Positions 52,633 to 64,000 of a stretch of DNA of 64,000 nucleotides are shown here, piece after piece (the first letter of the stretch is position 1; each line of letters starts with the position of its first letter). Source of the stretch: Rhododendron vialii (Eukaryota; Streptophyta; Magnoliopsida; Ericales; Ericaceae); NCBI RefSeq assembly GCF_030253575.1, contig NC_080559.1:31646501-31710500 (forward strand), in the 5' to 3' direction. The notes beneath the pieces are model-generated. The model saw only the letters and a program-made list of their open reading frames with translations, was not told the origin of the DNA and made no database searches. Made by a program: the position numbers and the translations under genes.

Positions 52633-53350
52633 ATCCAGGAAACGTACAACGAGGCCCACGTGAAAGAGAGATTCTAGCTGAGAGTAGGTCCAGCTAGCAA
52701 AATATACATCAATTATTTGAAAAACGAAACCATACAAAAGCCTAGAAAAATCTTGATAAAAGCCTTAAATCGGTCTTGTCCATTCATCGTATCTGATTTT
52801 TCTGGCTTACTGAAGTGAACAAGTCTTCAAAACCTAGCCCAAGAAATTATAATATACAGTATATTCAGGATAAAAGCCTTAAATCACCATCAAGAATTCA
52901 CAAGAGGGAATTAGCTTGCAAAAACATCCACTGGCGGGCCAGCCTGCGCTGAAGAATTCACCCACCGCGAAGAAGAAGATTCATAAGAGGGAGAAAAGAG
53001 ATAGAAACAAGAAAATGAAATATTTCTATATTAAAGCAATAGAGAGTCTGGTATAGTGAGAGTAGAAAAATAAGTAGCTAAAGTTATAAAAAAAAAAAAA
53101 AAAAAGGAAAAAAAAAGAGAGATGACTTTTGAGGGATAATTTAACCAAAAATTTATTGAGGCTGATGCGAATGCTCTAAAACCAAGGCTAACAAGCTCCC
53201 TAGCTAATAACACATCTTTGTTTATAGAGGACACGACCATCTATCTTTCTTCCGAAGGATCAATGCATAAAATTAAAATAATCACCATGAATAGTTTCCC
53301 AAAATAAATAAGAAAACTAAAGAAGACTTGCAAGCTGAGCCATTTGTTAA
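52633..53350. repeat. Segmental duplication, copy 1 (3' flank of CYP89A-F)
   Basis: Homologous to 57650-58590 over its whole length: AAGAGAGATTCTAGC.GAGAGTAGG, CTTGCAAAAACATCCAC.GGCGGGC, GAGAGTCTGGTATAGTGAGAG and ACACATCTTTGTTTATAGAGGACAC in the same order. It is part of the amplified CYP89A unit. Confidence 0.88.
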
Positions 53351-53360
53351 TAACACATTT

Positions 53361-56196
53361 TTACTGAGTCGCGGACAACCCTCTAGGGGAGATGTGGGCC
53401 CGCAGTGGATATTTCATCACGATAGTAAACTCCTGCTTCTCCGATAGATCAACAGTGTCACCTTCCACAGCGGTCCATTCAAAATACCAAACCAAATTCG
53501 CAATGAAAAACTCCAAGTGAAGTATAGCCATCCCAGCTGCTGGACAAATTCTCCTTCCTACACCAAACGGCATCATTTTGATCTCCTTGCTTCCTGTTAT
53601 ATCGAACAAATCCGGTACCCCATTGCCGCCGCTAATAGTATTAGTAAAGAACCTCTCAGGCTTGAACTCCATAGGTTCATCCCACACATTTGGGTCCCAT
53701 CCGATGTCCGCCACCATGAAGTTGACGATGGCACCCTTGGGCACCAAGTAGCCCTCAAATTCTACGTCCTTGGTCACCGCGTGGGGCAAGACTAGGTGCC
53801 CGGGTGGGTGACGCCTAAGACCTTCCAAAACCACAGATTTTAAGTACGGCATTCTCTGTAAATCCTCCTCCTTAATCATTACCATGTTCTTGTTCTTCTC
53901 TCCGAGTTGGGGCGATGGGCCCACAATGCCATGGATTTCTTCGTACACCTTGGTTTGAACATGAGGGTACTTGACCAAATTGGCCATGATCCATTGCAAT
54001 GCGGTGAAGGTTGTATCGGTGCCTGCGTCGAGGAACTCACTGCAAAGGGTCACCATCTCCTTCTCGTCGAGCTTTCTCTTTTCGTCCGGAAGCTCCAGAT
54101 CCAACAAGGTGTCCACATATGCCACCACACTCTCTTTGTCAGATTCCGTTTTCCCCTGTTGTCGTCGTTTAACAACTTCCCTTCGGGATCTGATAAGAGG
54201 GATTAAGACATCTTCTTGACTTTGACGTAGCTGTAAGAGTTCCTTCCAACGATTGTGAAACACTATCTTACCTGGAAAAAAAAAAGCAGCAGCCCAAATA
54301 GTGTGTTGACATATATAGTAAAACAATAAGGTCTTCTATACTATGAAATGTGTATTAACACCCTATAGTTTAACATGGCTGATTAAATGTTTTTACTTTC
54401 CTTCTCTATCCTCGCTTCCAAAAGCAAAACACCCAAAAAAAAAACCAGATATGTGGCCAATTCACGAGTGTATCTATTTTCTTCAAAGAGAGTCTTTTAC
54501 AGTAACGATCCTTTGAATTGGACCCCATAGATATCACAATCTGGGGTAGTGGAAAATAATTGGAACCCCTAGCATGGCTGATCTCATCTTTACTGTTTTT
54601 ACTAGATAGTCTTGCCAGGTCAATGCAGTACAATCATTTTGGAGCAAAATTACGATTGAAACCTATATTTTTTTGAAAATAAGTTAATTTTTTCATCTTT
54701 ATTCAAAAAAAATTGAATTTCGATTGTAATTTTTTACTTTTTAGATTCCTCTCATTATGACGATGCAATAATTTCTAAAAAATTAACAAATATGAAAAAA
54801 AAATTGAATAGGAACAAAAAAATAAGTCAATTAGCTTATTTAACCGAACGAGACCTTAATTGTGGTCCTCAAGAGACCAAGGTTAATTATGAGCATTTAA
54901 GGAGTTTGGGGGAATTGCGATTCAGAGGTAAATGGGGCATTTATTCCCATTTTCATGGTCCAATTTTTCGGAATCCCAACGCGATGGACAGAGGTAAACT
55001 ATTTACGCATGCATGTAAGCACGTTTTTTTCTGGACGAATATATCCCACATAATGACAACCCAATCGTGTTCATTCGGATGCAATGTTATTCTCGAAGCG
55101 TGCCATGCATAATCAACCAACGTGCAATAATCAACCAACGTGCAATAGAAGGACATTGAAGGGCAGTGAACTTCACAAATAAAAAGGCAATTTAGGGCCT
55201 TGTCTGACTGATTTTAAAGCCATTGGGGTGTTAACTCAGCTCTAATATCTAGAGAAGGGTGACTTGTACTGATAATGAAATTTTATGTAAAGCACACTAA
55301 TAAGAAGTTAGGCAACTGTCCGGGATAATTACTAGAGAGTAGAGAGATAGGTCCGATGACTGTCCGGGATAGATAATTACTAGAGAGTAGAGAGATAAGT
55401 CCGATGACTGTCCAGGATAATTGCTAGAGAGTAGAGAATATTCGGTTCGTTTAGAGAACACATAGGACATACGTACACATACGACATACGTACCTAGCAT
55501 GGGCCAAACGTTGAGAATGTCGAACCGACTAGAATTCACTAGCATCTGGCGCTGAACCCTCTCAACGTCCCTGATTTGCTTCTCATCCAACTTGTCCCCA
55601 AAACACATCAACACCAAAAGGCAAAACATGGCGTACTGGAAATGATCCACCAGCCGAAACCCCTCAGCCGCCGACTGCGACCCGACGAGGCGTTCGAACA
55701 AGATTTCCAAAACCCACTGGCGGGCGGCGGAGTAGGACTTGACGCGGGAGGGGTGGAGGATCTCCGACGTCAGGTTGCGGCGGAGGAGACGCCACGTGGG
55801 GCCGTACCCGGCCGAGTTGATGCTGTGCTGGTTGCTGCTGATGACTTTTACCGTGGCGAGGGCCTCGGGCCGGTCGGAGAAGACGGCGCCGTTCTGGACG
55901 AGGGCTTGGTGGGCCATGGCAGGGGTTCCGATGAAGATGGCCGGGCGGGAACCAACCCGGAGGGTGATGATGGGGCCGTGTTTGGCGCGGAAGGAACGGA
56001 TGGCGGATTCGAATTCGGAAAAATTTCTCCGGAGGAATATGAAGTTGCCGATAAGTGGGATGGTGGTGGGTCCGGGGGGGAGGTTCTTCTTCTTGACCTT
56101 GTGGTTGGAAGTGGGAGGAGGGAAGACTAGGTTGAAGATGGGTTTGATGAGAGCTGAGATGCACAGGGAGATGATGATGATGAACCAGGTCTCCAT
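53361..56196 (-). CDS. CYP89A: CYP89A copy F, intact cytochrome P450
   Basis: Exon 1 56196-55494 and exon 2 54271-53361, phase-1 intron after MLG (donor G/GTACGT); 537 aa. Anchor [18 protein letters not shown], hinge [15 protein letters not shown]-helix [28 protein letters not shown], heme loop [20 protein letters not shown] lies about 75 nt upstream, and a (GA)n tract lies directly before the ATG. Its exon 1 differs from that of E at only a handful of residues. Together with D and E it is one of three copies that look able to make protein. Confidence 0.95.
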
Positions 56197-56198
56197 AT

Positions 56199-56219
56199 CT
56201 CTCTCTCTCTCTCTCTCTG
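56199..56219. repeat. (CT)n / (GA)n leader of CYP89A-F
   Basis: A run of CT on the + strand (GA in the mRNA) abuts the start codon. Equivalent tracts sit at the same place in copies B (36786-36803), C (41592-41604), D (46136-46152) and, shorter, E (51355-51366). Confidence 0.85.
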
Positions 56220-56268
56220 AGGCAAATAGATATGGTTAATTAGTGGGTTACATACAAAACTCTTTTAT

Positions 56269-56277
56269 CCTTTTATA
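56269..56277 (-). promoter_or_regulatory. TATA box of CYP89A-F
   Basis: TATAAAAGG on the - strand about 73-81 nt before the ATG, with the CT/GA leader in between. Copy E has only a degenerate TATACTTTAAA at the matching place. Confidence 0.55.
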
Positions 56278-56397
56278 TTACCAAGGATTGCCCGTATTTA
56301 AAGACACGAAACAATGCGTTTTGAACACAAAAAGTTTTTGATCTCAATTTTTTTTTGTTTTTGATCTCTCATCGCTATTTTCTAATTTAGAAACCCA

Positions 56398-57350
56398 ACA
56401 CCCTCTACAACCGTTGGATCGAATTTTCAAGGGATTATATCTATCCATTCGAGAATATACTTCATAATATAAATCTCCTAACCTTATGACTGATAAATTC
56501 TTTCAATTGATTACTTTTAAGTTTTTTCCTCAAAAGGCTTGATTATCTTTTTGAATTTGAATCAACTCATTAATTGATTTCCCTCTAAAGTTGATTTCCT
56601 TATATTCAATTCAATATTTGCTTTTAAATTGTTTTCTTTTAGGTTGATTTCCACATGTAGCTAAAAAATAATGAATTGAATGTACGAAAATCAACTTTAG
56701 AGGAAAATCAATAATTGATTTGAGTTAAACTATAAAAGATAATCAAGCCTTTTAAGGAAAAAACTTTAAACTAATCAATTGAGAGAATTTACTAGTCATA
56801 AGATTAGAAGGTTTATATTAGGAAGTATACTCTCGAACGGACGGATATAAACTATTCAAAATTTGATACGACAGTTGTTGATGGGGTTGGATTTATATGA
56901 GTAGACAAAAACTACTCTATTTTATAATATTCATCATATAAATCTCCTAACTTTATGACTGATAAATTCTTTCAATTGATTGCTTTTAAGTTTTTTCCTC
57001 AAAAGGCTTGATTATCTTTTTGAATTTAAATCAACTTATTAATTGATTTCCCTCTAAAGTTGATTTCCTTATATTCAATTCAATATTTGCTTTTAAATTG
57101 TTTTCTTTTAGGTTGATTTTCACATGTAGCTAAAAAATATTGAATTGAATATACAGAAATCAACTTTAGAGGAAAATCAATAATTGATTTGAGTTAAACT
57201 ATAAAAGATTTTTAAGGAAAAAACTTAAAACTAATCAATTGAGAGAATTTACCAGTCATAAGATTAGGAGGTTTATATTAAAAAGTATACTCTCGAACGG
57301 ACGGATATAAACTATTCAAAATATGATTCGACAGTTGTTGATGGTGTTGG
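56398..57350. repeat. Two fold-back units in tandem upstream of CYP89A-F
   Basis: Unit 1 (about 56398-56900) is a palindrome whose arms carry AAATCTCCTAACCTTATGACTG, CTCTAAAGTTGATTTCC and their inverses. Unit 2 (about 56937-57350) repeats it directly with few changes but lacks the outer 75 bp or so of the left arm. Such an arrangement can come from tandem duplication of one fold-back element. Confidence 0.82.
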
Positions 57351-57389
57351 GTTTATATGAGTAGACAGAAACTGCTCTATTTTATAATA

Positions 57390-58590
57390 TAGATAGATTG
57401 TGGTATTTATAAGACTATTCACCAAAATTATTCACTCCGAAAGAGCCCTTGCCAGACCCATTTTGGTAAATTCCGACCATTCATTTTACATTTGACCTCC
57501 TACATATGTAGAGTCGTGAAATGAATTAAATATCAAGCAATTTGTCGATAAGGTGTGCTGTGACGTTGCAGCTATAAATAATGGTAGAAGGTGAATTATT
57601 TTGGGTAAAAGAATGCAACAAGAAACCTCAAAATGAAAAAGGAACATACAGCGGGGCCCACATGAAAGAGAGATTCTAGCCGAGAGTAGGTCCAGCTAGC
57701 AAAATATACGTCAATTAAACTATACAAAAGCCTAGAAAAATCTGGATAAAAGAAGCCTTAAATCGATCTTTTCCATTCAATCCTTTCTGATTTTTCTGGA
57801 TTACTGAAGTGAATATCAAGTCTTCAAAACCTAGCTAGCCCCCAAGAAATTATAATAATATATTCAGGATAAAGGCCTTAAATCACCATCAAGAATTCAC
57901 AAGAGGGAATTAGCCAGCTTGCAAAAACATCCACCGGCGGGCTAGCCTGCATGCGCTGAAGAATTCACCCACCGCCAAGAAGAAGATTCAGAAGAGGGAG
58001 AAAAGAGATAGAAACAAGAAAATGAAATATTTCTAAATTAAAGCAATCGAAAATGATATAGGTACCGACAGCTTTTTAGGGAAAACGTACCGACCGGCCG
58101 CACCGGACCGTCTCCAGCCACCGGACGGGCCGATCCGAGCCGTCCAAAAATTCTATAAAAAAAAACCGAGGGGGCCGACGCAGGAATCAACGGCATCTAA
58201 TGTGTATAAGGTGCTTGATCTAAACACCATATTTTCCATGTATACACCTTCAAAGCTATTGGTATTGATAGCAGTACTCTAAAGCAATAGAGAGTCTGGT
58301 ATAGTGAGAGTAGAAAAATAAGTAGCTAAAGTTTAAAAAAAGCAAAAAAAGAAAAAAAAGATGACTTTTGAGGGATAGTATAACCCAAAATTTGTTGAGG
58401 CCGATGTGGATATATGCCCTAAAACCAAGGCTGTCAAATAAGCTCCTAGCTAATAACACATCTTTGTTTATAGAGGACACAACCATCTATCTTTCTTCTG
58501 AAGGATCATGCATAAAATTAAAATAATCACTAAATCACCATGAAAAGTTTCCCAAAATAAATAATAGAACGAAAGAACTTGCAAGCTTGC
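57390..58590. repeat. Segmental duplication, copy 2, without a P450 gene
   Basis: 57400-57620 matches 51430-51640, and 57650-58590 matches 52640-53350, so this is the spacer and 3' flank of another CYP89A unit. At about 58590, where exon 2 should begin, the sequence changes to unrelated DNA (GTAGGTGTTTGTTCGCGG...). This is the right-hand breakpoint of the array or the scar of a lost seventh gene. Confidence 0.82.
58048..58279. mobile_element. Insertion (232 bp) with TSD TAAAGCAAT
   Basis: The perfect 9-bp repeat TAAAGCAAT flanks it (58039-58047, 58280-58288). The sister unit near 53033 shows the empty site (ATTAAAGCAATAGAGAGTC). Its interior matches one arm of the fold-back at 44738. A Mutator-like origin is likely from the 9-bp duplication. 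Confidence 0.9.
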
Positions 58591-58920
58591 TGAGCCATTT
58601 GGTAGGTGTTTGTTCGCGGTTTACCAAGATCTCGAGTTTGAAACTTGACGTCTATTAACTTACTAACCTTCTGACCGATATCTCTTGAGTTTCTTGTTGT
58701 TTCTAAAAAAAAAAAATTTAAGAAAACGAATCATAGGCCATGGAACATAAACACTATTAATGAATTTCTTGATCCATCCAATTACTCACTATTTTTTGTT
58801 GGGTCAATCTTGCCTTGAACTTGATCATGTCAGGGCTTACGAAATATTCCCCCTACTTTAAAAGAAAGTCCATAAGGTGATTAACAAATTAAACCGTGCT
58901 TTGACTTTTCTCAAAACTTA

Positions 58921-59330
58921 GGCTGCGTCCTCTTGAATTTAACGTAAATTTAACTTAAATTTGAAAGTTGTGTCCTTATTTGAATTTTTTTTCCTTTTGT
59001 TACTTTTGCGCCAATTTTTTTTGGAGGTTATTAATTCGTCTCGATGAAAGGATTTGAAAAAAAAAAATTTACTTTTACTCAACTATTTTGATAAATAACC
59101 ACATTTTAGCAACAAAAAAAAAAGGTGACATTTTAAACTAAAAAGTGATTATTTCTCAAAATATTTGTGTAAAAGTAATTTTTTTTTTTTACTTTTCCGA
59201 CTCCTCTCCTCTCCTCGAATCAATAACCCACAAAAGTTTGGCGCAAAACTACAAATGCGAAAAAAATTTAAATAAAGACAAAACTCTTAAATTTAAATTA
59301 AGTTTATGTTAAGTTCAAGAGAACGCAGCT
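58921..59330. mobile_element. PIF/Harbinger-like MITE (410 bp), TSD TTA
   Basis: Ends GGCTGCGTCCTCTTGAATTT and, reverse complemented, AGCTGCGTTCTCTTGAACTT. The trinucleotide TTA is duplicated at 58918-58920 and 59331-59333. The interior is AT-rich and partly palindromic. This fits Tourist-like elements. Confidence 0.78.
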
Positions 59331-59333
59331 TTA

Positions 59334-59845
59334 GATGGACGACTTCGTGAGCTCTTCAACACTAAGTAAAAAATCTATCCATCTAAGAGCACATATACAC
59401 ATGAACAAGTTTAGGCTTAAATGGTGCGGAACGCCTCCATTTTTTTTTTACAATTCAGGCTATCTGGGCCAGCGCACCTCAACTAATTCTGAGAACTCAA
59501 TTTTACTGCAAAACTCTGTACGAACTGGCTCCAACGGAGTTGATAACACTTTGGAAGTTTCAAACTTGAGACATTAGATGGAAGCAAACTCTTAGTGTCC
59601 CGACTTCCTATGAACTAGACTAATCTCCAACCCTTTCCACACGTTTGTGTGATCGAGCTAGGTGAGGTGGCCCAAGGCCAAACCGTTGTCACAGGGAATC
59701 AACTCTGCGACCTTGGAGTCGTTATAAGTCCCGCCGAGGTAAGTCAATTAAGCACTGCGACAACCCAAAACATATCTTGTACATAGGGAAGTAAATAATG
59801 ATACAGAAAAGAATTGGAAATGAGGAACTACTAATAAAGACAATT
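59334..59845. other. Spacer, no gene
   Basis: Ordinary sequence, with one 80-codon open frame at 59335-59577 that has no recognisable homology or exon context. Confidence 0.4.
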
Positions 59846-60359
59846 GGCCATGTTTGTTTGGTAACTTTAGGTGTTTTAGTTTTGGTAGTAGATGGAGAGA
59901 GAAATGGGATAATAATTGGAGAGATGGGTAATGAGTGGAGAGAGATAGAGAGAGAAATGAAATTAATAATTGAAGAAAGAGTTTTGTTAATATGTGCCCC
60001 TAAGGCACATGTTAAGGCACTTGTTAGGGCTTTATAAATGAAGCCAACTAATCCCACTAGTATAGAAAATAGTGACAGTAATTGTAATATTGGGCAAAGT
60101 GAAAAACTTGTTTAATGAGACAAAAATATCCTTTACTTTCTACCGCCCTCCCTTCAGTTTTTTTCCCTCTATTTTTTTTAAATGTTTTTTTCCCTCTATA
60201 ATTCATTAGACAACAATAGCCCGATCGAACACCTGTGCGTGGGAACAATTGGTTTTTTTTTCATTTTTCACTTCTTATCAAGATACAAGAGATAATGATT
60301 GAAGAAATATATAGAGTAATGATTGGAAAACAAAGTAAAATTTGGAAACGAACATGGCC
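59846..60359. mobile_element. MITE-like element with GGCCATGTT ends
   Basis: The left end is GGCCATGTTTGTTTGG; the right end, reverse complemented, is GGCCATGTTCGTTTCC. The left half is purine-rich (GGAGAGAGA repeats). The target duplication is not resolvable. The length of about 514 bp and the tip suggest a PIF/Harbinger or hAT-type non-autonomous element. Confidence 0.6.
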
Positions 60360-61347
60360 AATGAGACTTGAATGCAAGGCCAATTGAAGATTGAAACTCT
60401 ACTTTGGTAACCTTAATCGTTGGTTAACAAGTCCAACACGGCGGATTAAAAAAAAAACAAGTCCAATACGGATTAACATGCATGCATGAAGTATGCCACA
60501 GGCGGCGTATGGGACTAGCGGCCGGTGAATTGATAGAGGAGAGTGGAGGAAAGGCTTAAGAATTATAAGATGCTCGTGTTATCTCGCCTTGTACACAGGT
60601 CGCGCGGGGCGTCAGAACGAGAGAAAGAGGGTGGCAAACAAGGGCGAGGCGGGGTGATTATCGGTTGTGGTAGAGAGAAAGAGGGTGGCAGCAACAACTC
60701 CTTTAGATAGAGTGATTTCAAGAGAAAAGAAAATAAATGATTTTGATATTATTCTGAGATCGGAGGAGGGCCCGGTTCCACCAAAAACATACATAGCATT
60801 TTTAATTATTTTGTGACATTCTTAGAAGAAAATATAGAGAACATCATGCATAGTTAAAATATATAGGACAAATTTACTCTTAATCATGAAAAGAGCCAAA
60901 TTTAATTTTCAAAAATTGTCTTAAGAAAAATTCTCTTTCTGAATTTGGCCCTCTCTCTCGTCGGAATTTTCTGACTCCGTCAATGCAAATGACGTCAATC
61001 CGAAAGGAAGAGGGTGGCAGACAAGGGTGAGGCAAGAGTATGATACAAACTCATGAATAAAACTTATTCTTGAAAATCGACTTATAAGGAAGGATGTCCA
61101 AGAGCTTATATACAATAGGCCAAGTTCATGCTTAGACGATGTGAGACTTTAGGATTGTAATAGGGTGATCGATTCGTCAGTTGTGTTGGGGAGTAGAAGG
61201 GCGGTGGCGGACACTAGTAAGGCTGATAAGTAGAGGTGGCAAACAGAACCCAAACTCAATAACTCATCCATGTCCACCAATCAATTAATAACCCAAGCCC
61301 AACCCACACGTATATAGTATATAATTGGGATTAAATCCGTTAATTTG
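60360..61347. other. Spacer, no gene
   Basis: Low-information AT-rich sequence with two similar GAGAGAAAGAGGGTGGCA segments (about 60620 and 60671). Nothing coding is recognised. A GGTGGCAAACAGAACCC segment near 61236 resembles an hAT-type MITE end, perhaps paired with the ATCCGA-rich region up to about 61680. Confidence 0.4.
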
Positions 61348-61431
61348 AATCCGATAACATTCATCGGATAATCTGAATCCGATAACATACATCGGATAAT
61401 CTGAATCCGATAACGTCCATTCGATAATCTG
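61348..61431. repeat. 28-bp tandem repeat, three units
   Basis: AATCCGATAACATTCATCGG..TCTG repeats three times with few changes and is followed by a partial fourth unit. ATCCGATAA and TCGGATAATC motifs continue on both sides. Confidence 0.88.
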
Positions 61432-62285
61432 AATCCGGTAATCCAAAATACGGATTCGGATCAGATTAAATCCGTTATCAATCCGATCAGAAATTTTACT
61501 TTTTAAATTTTTTTTAAAAAACTGTAAATTTTTTTATTTTAAAAAAAATGTTTGAGAAGTTGTATTTTTATTTGTAAAAATATTTTCTTTTGCTAAAATT
61601 TTTGAAGTAAAAAAATTTTCGGATCGGATTCAAATTTTTAGATCGAATCCGAATCAGATCCGACCCATTAACATGCCTAATCTGGGCTATGTCGTTCAAA
61701 CCCAACAACAAATGAAAAATGGCCCAAAACAAAGCTTCGATTTTCTCCCTCAAGTCTCAACGATATTCTCCCTCGTCGGTTCTTCCCAATGTGTTTTGCT
61801 GATGTGATTAGTTATTAGGGTTCGTCTCAACGGAACGAACAGAACCCAATCGACGTTGATGCTGTTGCGGAGGACAGAGATTGCATTCCGGAGTAACTGA
61901 TAAGTGATCGTCGGCCCCAGTGGGGAGGCTGCAGGTGAATGCAATACTACTATTTTAGTGTTTGAATTTTTAAGTTTCTGTCCTTAGTCTGTAATTTAGT
62001 TAAATTTTTTGTTGTGGGTGCATAGGTGATGCAAATAGGTTGGATAGCAAATTGCTAGGGTTTCTGATTTCGCTTTACTGTACTCGTATGTGCAGGGGAA
62101 TTTTCCTGTGTCGACGATTACAGTAATTTCGGTGGTACGCCGTTCTTCTTGCTTCTCCCTACGAAGGCTATACGTTTTACATGTACCACGCAATGAGATT
62201 TGATTGTGAATTCCAGGGTTATCTGGTTTCGCTCCAATTTTGTGATTCCGCGTAAAGAACTGTTGAAGGTAAAGGAACGGAAACA
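61432..62285. other. Upstream of the STIP-like pseudogene
   Basis: The last 400 bp look like a plant 5' leader or promoter (TTCTCCCTCAAGTCTC...), so the copy may have been made as genomic DNA together with its 5' region. No open frame is supported. Confidence 0.45.
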
Positions 62286-64000
62286 ATGGCTGATTATGAG
62301 GAGGAGGTGGAGAGCTTTGGAATGGAGAACGATTTCGAAGACGGTGTTTGGATTGGTGGAGAATTCTACTGCAGGAAGCGCAAGGACAAGCGTCGTCTTT
62401 AGACCAAAGACGACGCTGTCCTCGGTGTCTTTGCCGACACCGATTCCAATAATTCCTCGTCGAAGAAACGAAAGAAATCCGACCACGCGACGTCACTGAG
62501 TTTCGTTTCTGCCGCCACCGTTGTGCCCAATATAGAGATGGATCAAATTTCCAAAGGGCAGTTAAATGGAAATGATTTAGTAGATGACCAGCCGAAGTTG
62601 ACAGGTTTGGGGCTAGGGTTCCATTCTGATTCGAAGAAAGAAACGGACAAACATGGTGATGAGAGCGGTGGCGACTTTCTGCCTAGTGCATTTGGCAGGA
62701 AGATCAAGGAAGGTGCACAGCAGCGACGTGAGAGGGAAAGAGAGAGAGAGCAAAATTAGCCAACGCATCTGAATCTCAATCTCAATCTAGGGGGAGGCGC
62801 GAGGTGGTGTGTGGTGATGTGGGTTCGTTCAAGAAGCATACGAAAGGGATTGGGATGAAGTTGCTTGAGAAGATGGGTTACAAAGGAGGTGGGCTTGGAA
62901 AATACGAGCAGGGGATTGTTAATCCCATTGAGGCGACGAAGCGGCCCAATAAAATGGGGGTGGGGTTCGATCATTTGAAGGAATTATTAGAGGAGAGTGA
63001 ACTTTTGCACAGGGTGGTGTCTCAGCCAGCTGCTGGTCTGCAAGTAGCTCCTGTGAGAAGCTATGGTCAAAGCAAGCTCGGGCAAAGAAGAAGAAGAAAA
63101 GGGATAAGGATTACATTACTGCTGAGGAGTTGTTGGCCGGGAAGCAGGAGCAGGGTTTGGAAGTTGTTCAAAAGGTTTTCGATATGAGGGGGCCACAGGT
63201 CCAAGTGTTGACAAACTTGAAGAACTTGAATGGGGAGGAGAAAGCAAGGGAAAACAGCATCCCTATGCCCGAGCTTCAGCACAATGTGAGATTGGTTGTC
63301 GATTTAGCTAAATTGGACGTACAGACATTTGACAGTGATTTGAGGAAGGAGAGGGAGACGCTGGTCACATTGCAGAAGGAGATGGAGAGGCTTCAGCATG
63401 AGGCAGCTCATGGGAAAAAACAGCTGGACACTGTGGTGGAAATAGTTTGCTTAGTGGACCAAATTGGGGAGGAGAATTTTTCTTGGAACATTGAGTCTGG
63501 ACTTCCTAGGAAAGTCATTTCGGGTTTTGCAGGGGCGGTACGCTGATGGTTATAAACACTGTAACTTGTCGTGCATTGCATGCGCATTTGCTCTTCCTCT
63601 GTTAGATAGAGTGTTTCAGTGATGGGATCCGCTTCAAAGTCCGTCGCATGGGGTGAATGAGATGTCTTTGTGGAAGAATCTGTTGGAGGGAGAGAATTCG
63701 TTTGATTTTCCTGACGCAGCGTCTCTGTATACTCAGTTGTTTTCCCTGCTGTGAGATTATCTGCCACCAATACTTGGCAGGTAATAGACCCTGAACCCAT
63801 GCTCAATTTTTTGGAGTCCTGGGAAAAGCTGCTGCCTCCTTCAGCACTTGAAACTTTATTGGACAACATCGTTATGCCTAAATTATCAGCTGCTGTGGAT
63901 TCATGGGACCCATGTCGCGTAACTATTACCATCCATCAGTGGGTGCATCCATGGCTACCGTTATTGGGACAGAAGCTGGAGCCTTTGTATCACACTATAC
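62286..64000 (+). pseudogene. STIPL1: STIP/TFIP11-type G-patch protein, broken copy (continues past the window)
   Basis: The family (TFIP11 in animals, STIPL1/NTR1 in Arabidopsis) is a spliceosome-disassembly factor. The copy starts at 62286 with MADYEEEVESFGMENDFEDG and WIGGEFYCRKRK, the typical N-terminus. A G-patch follows at about 62840-62940 ([20 protein letters not shown]), then the GCF-type region ([31 protein letters not shown]) and the block up to [16 protein letters not shown] at the edge. Damage in the host-type frame: TAG at 62400-62402 (family has Gln), a 1-nt loss near 62755 (EQN*), a frame change near 63080, TGA at about 63620, and a deletion of roughly a dozen nt near 63750. 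No introns are seen in 1.7 kb, which suggests a retrocopy, although I cannot recall whether the parent gene has introns there. Confidence 0.88.

Overview
The window is nuclear DNA of a flowering plant, most likely a eudicot. The genes are plant-type and heavily split by AT-rich introns, the spacers are AT-rich, and small DNA transposons (hAT, Mutator-like, PIF/Harbinger-like and fold-back elements) occur every few kilobases. No species can be named from the sequence. There is no bacterial, phage or CRISPR content.

Left part (1-24.6 kb). The last two exons of ORC3 (origin recognition complex subunit 3) lie at 707-1595 on the + strand, joined across an intron with U12-type signals. A 0.7 kb element with long inverted ends and a GC-rich, coding-like interior follows at 2.0-2.7 kb. 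A decayed copy of the alanyl-tRNA synthetase promoter and first codons sits at 4.05-4.28 kb. The complete alanyl-tRNA synthetase gene follows (6386-23209, +, 23 exons, 1009 codons). It has a presequence and a second in-frame ATG, as expected for one gene serving mitochondria and cytosol. Two of its introns are GC-AG, and intron 11 carries a 4.1 kb hAT transposon with a perfect 8-bp target duplication. LTR-retroelement fossils lie at 23.6-24.6 kb.

Middle (24.7-28 kb). A two-exon gene on the - strand encodes a Gln-rich protein with a GLTSCR domain, a BRIP1/BRIP2-type subunit of BRM SWI/SNF chromatin remodelling complexes.

Right part (29-58.6 kb). A tandem array of six CYP89A cytochrome P450 genes, all on the - strand, shares one phase-1 intron. 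The three leftmost copies (A, B, C) are broken by frameshifts, a stop codon and transposon insertions. The three rightmost (D, E, F) have complete frames of 533-537 aa. Flanking sequence is duplicated with the genes, and a leftover unit at 57.4-58.6 kb without a P450 marks another breakpoint. The array is full of nested elements, several with exact target duplications. One insertion in copy A brings its own GT and AG splice dinucleotides.

Far right (58.6-64 kb). Two MITE-like elements and a short tandem repeat are followed by a multiply broken copy of a STIP/TFIP11-type G-patch splicing-factor gene that runs off the right end.

All exon limits were read by eye from splice signals, frame and remembered family sequence; none was tested with transcripts or database searches.
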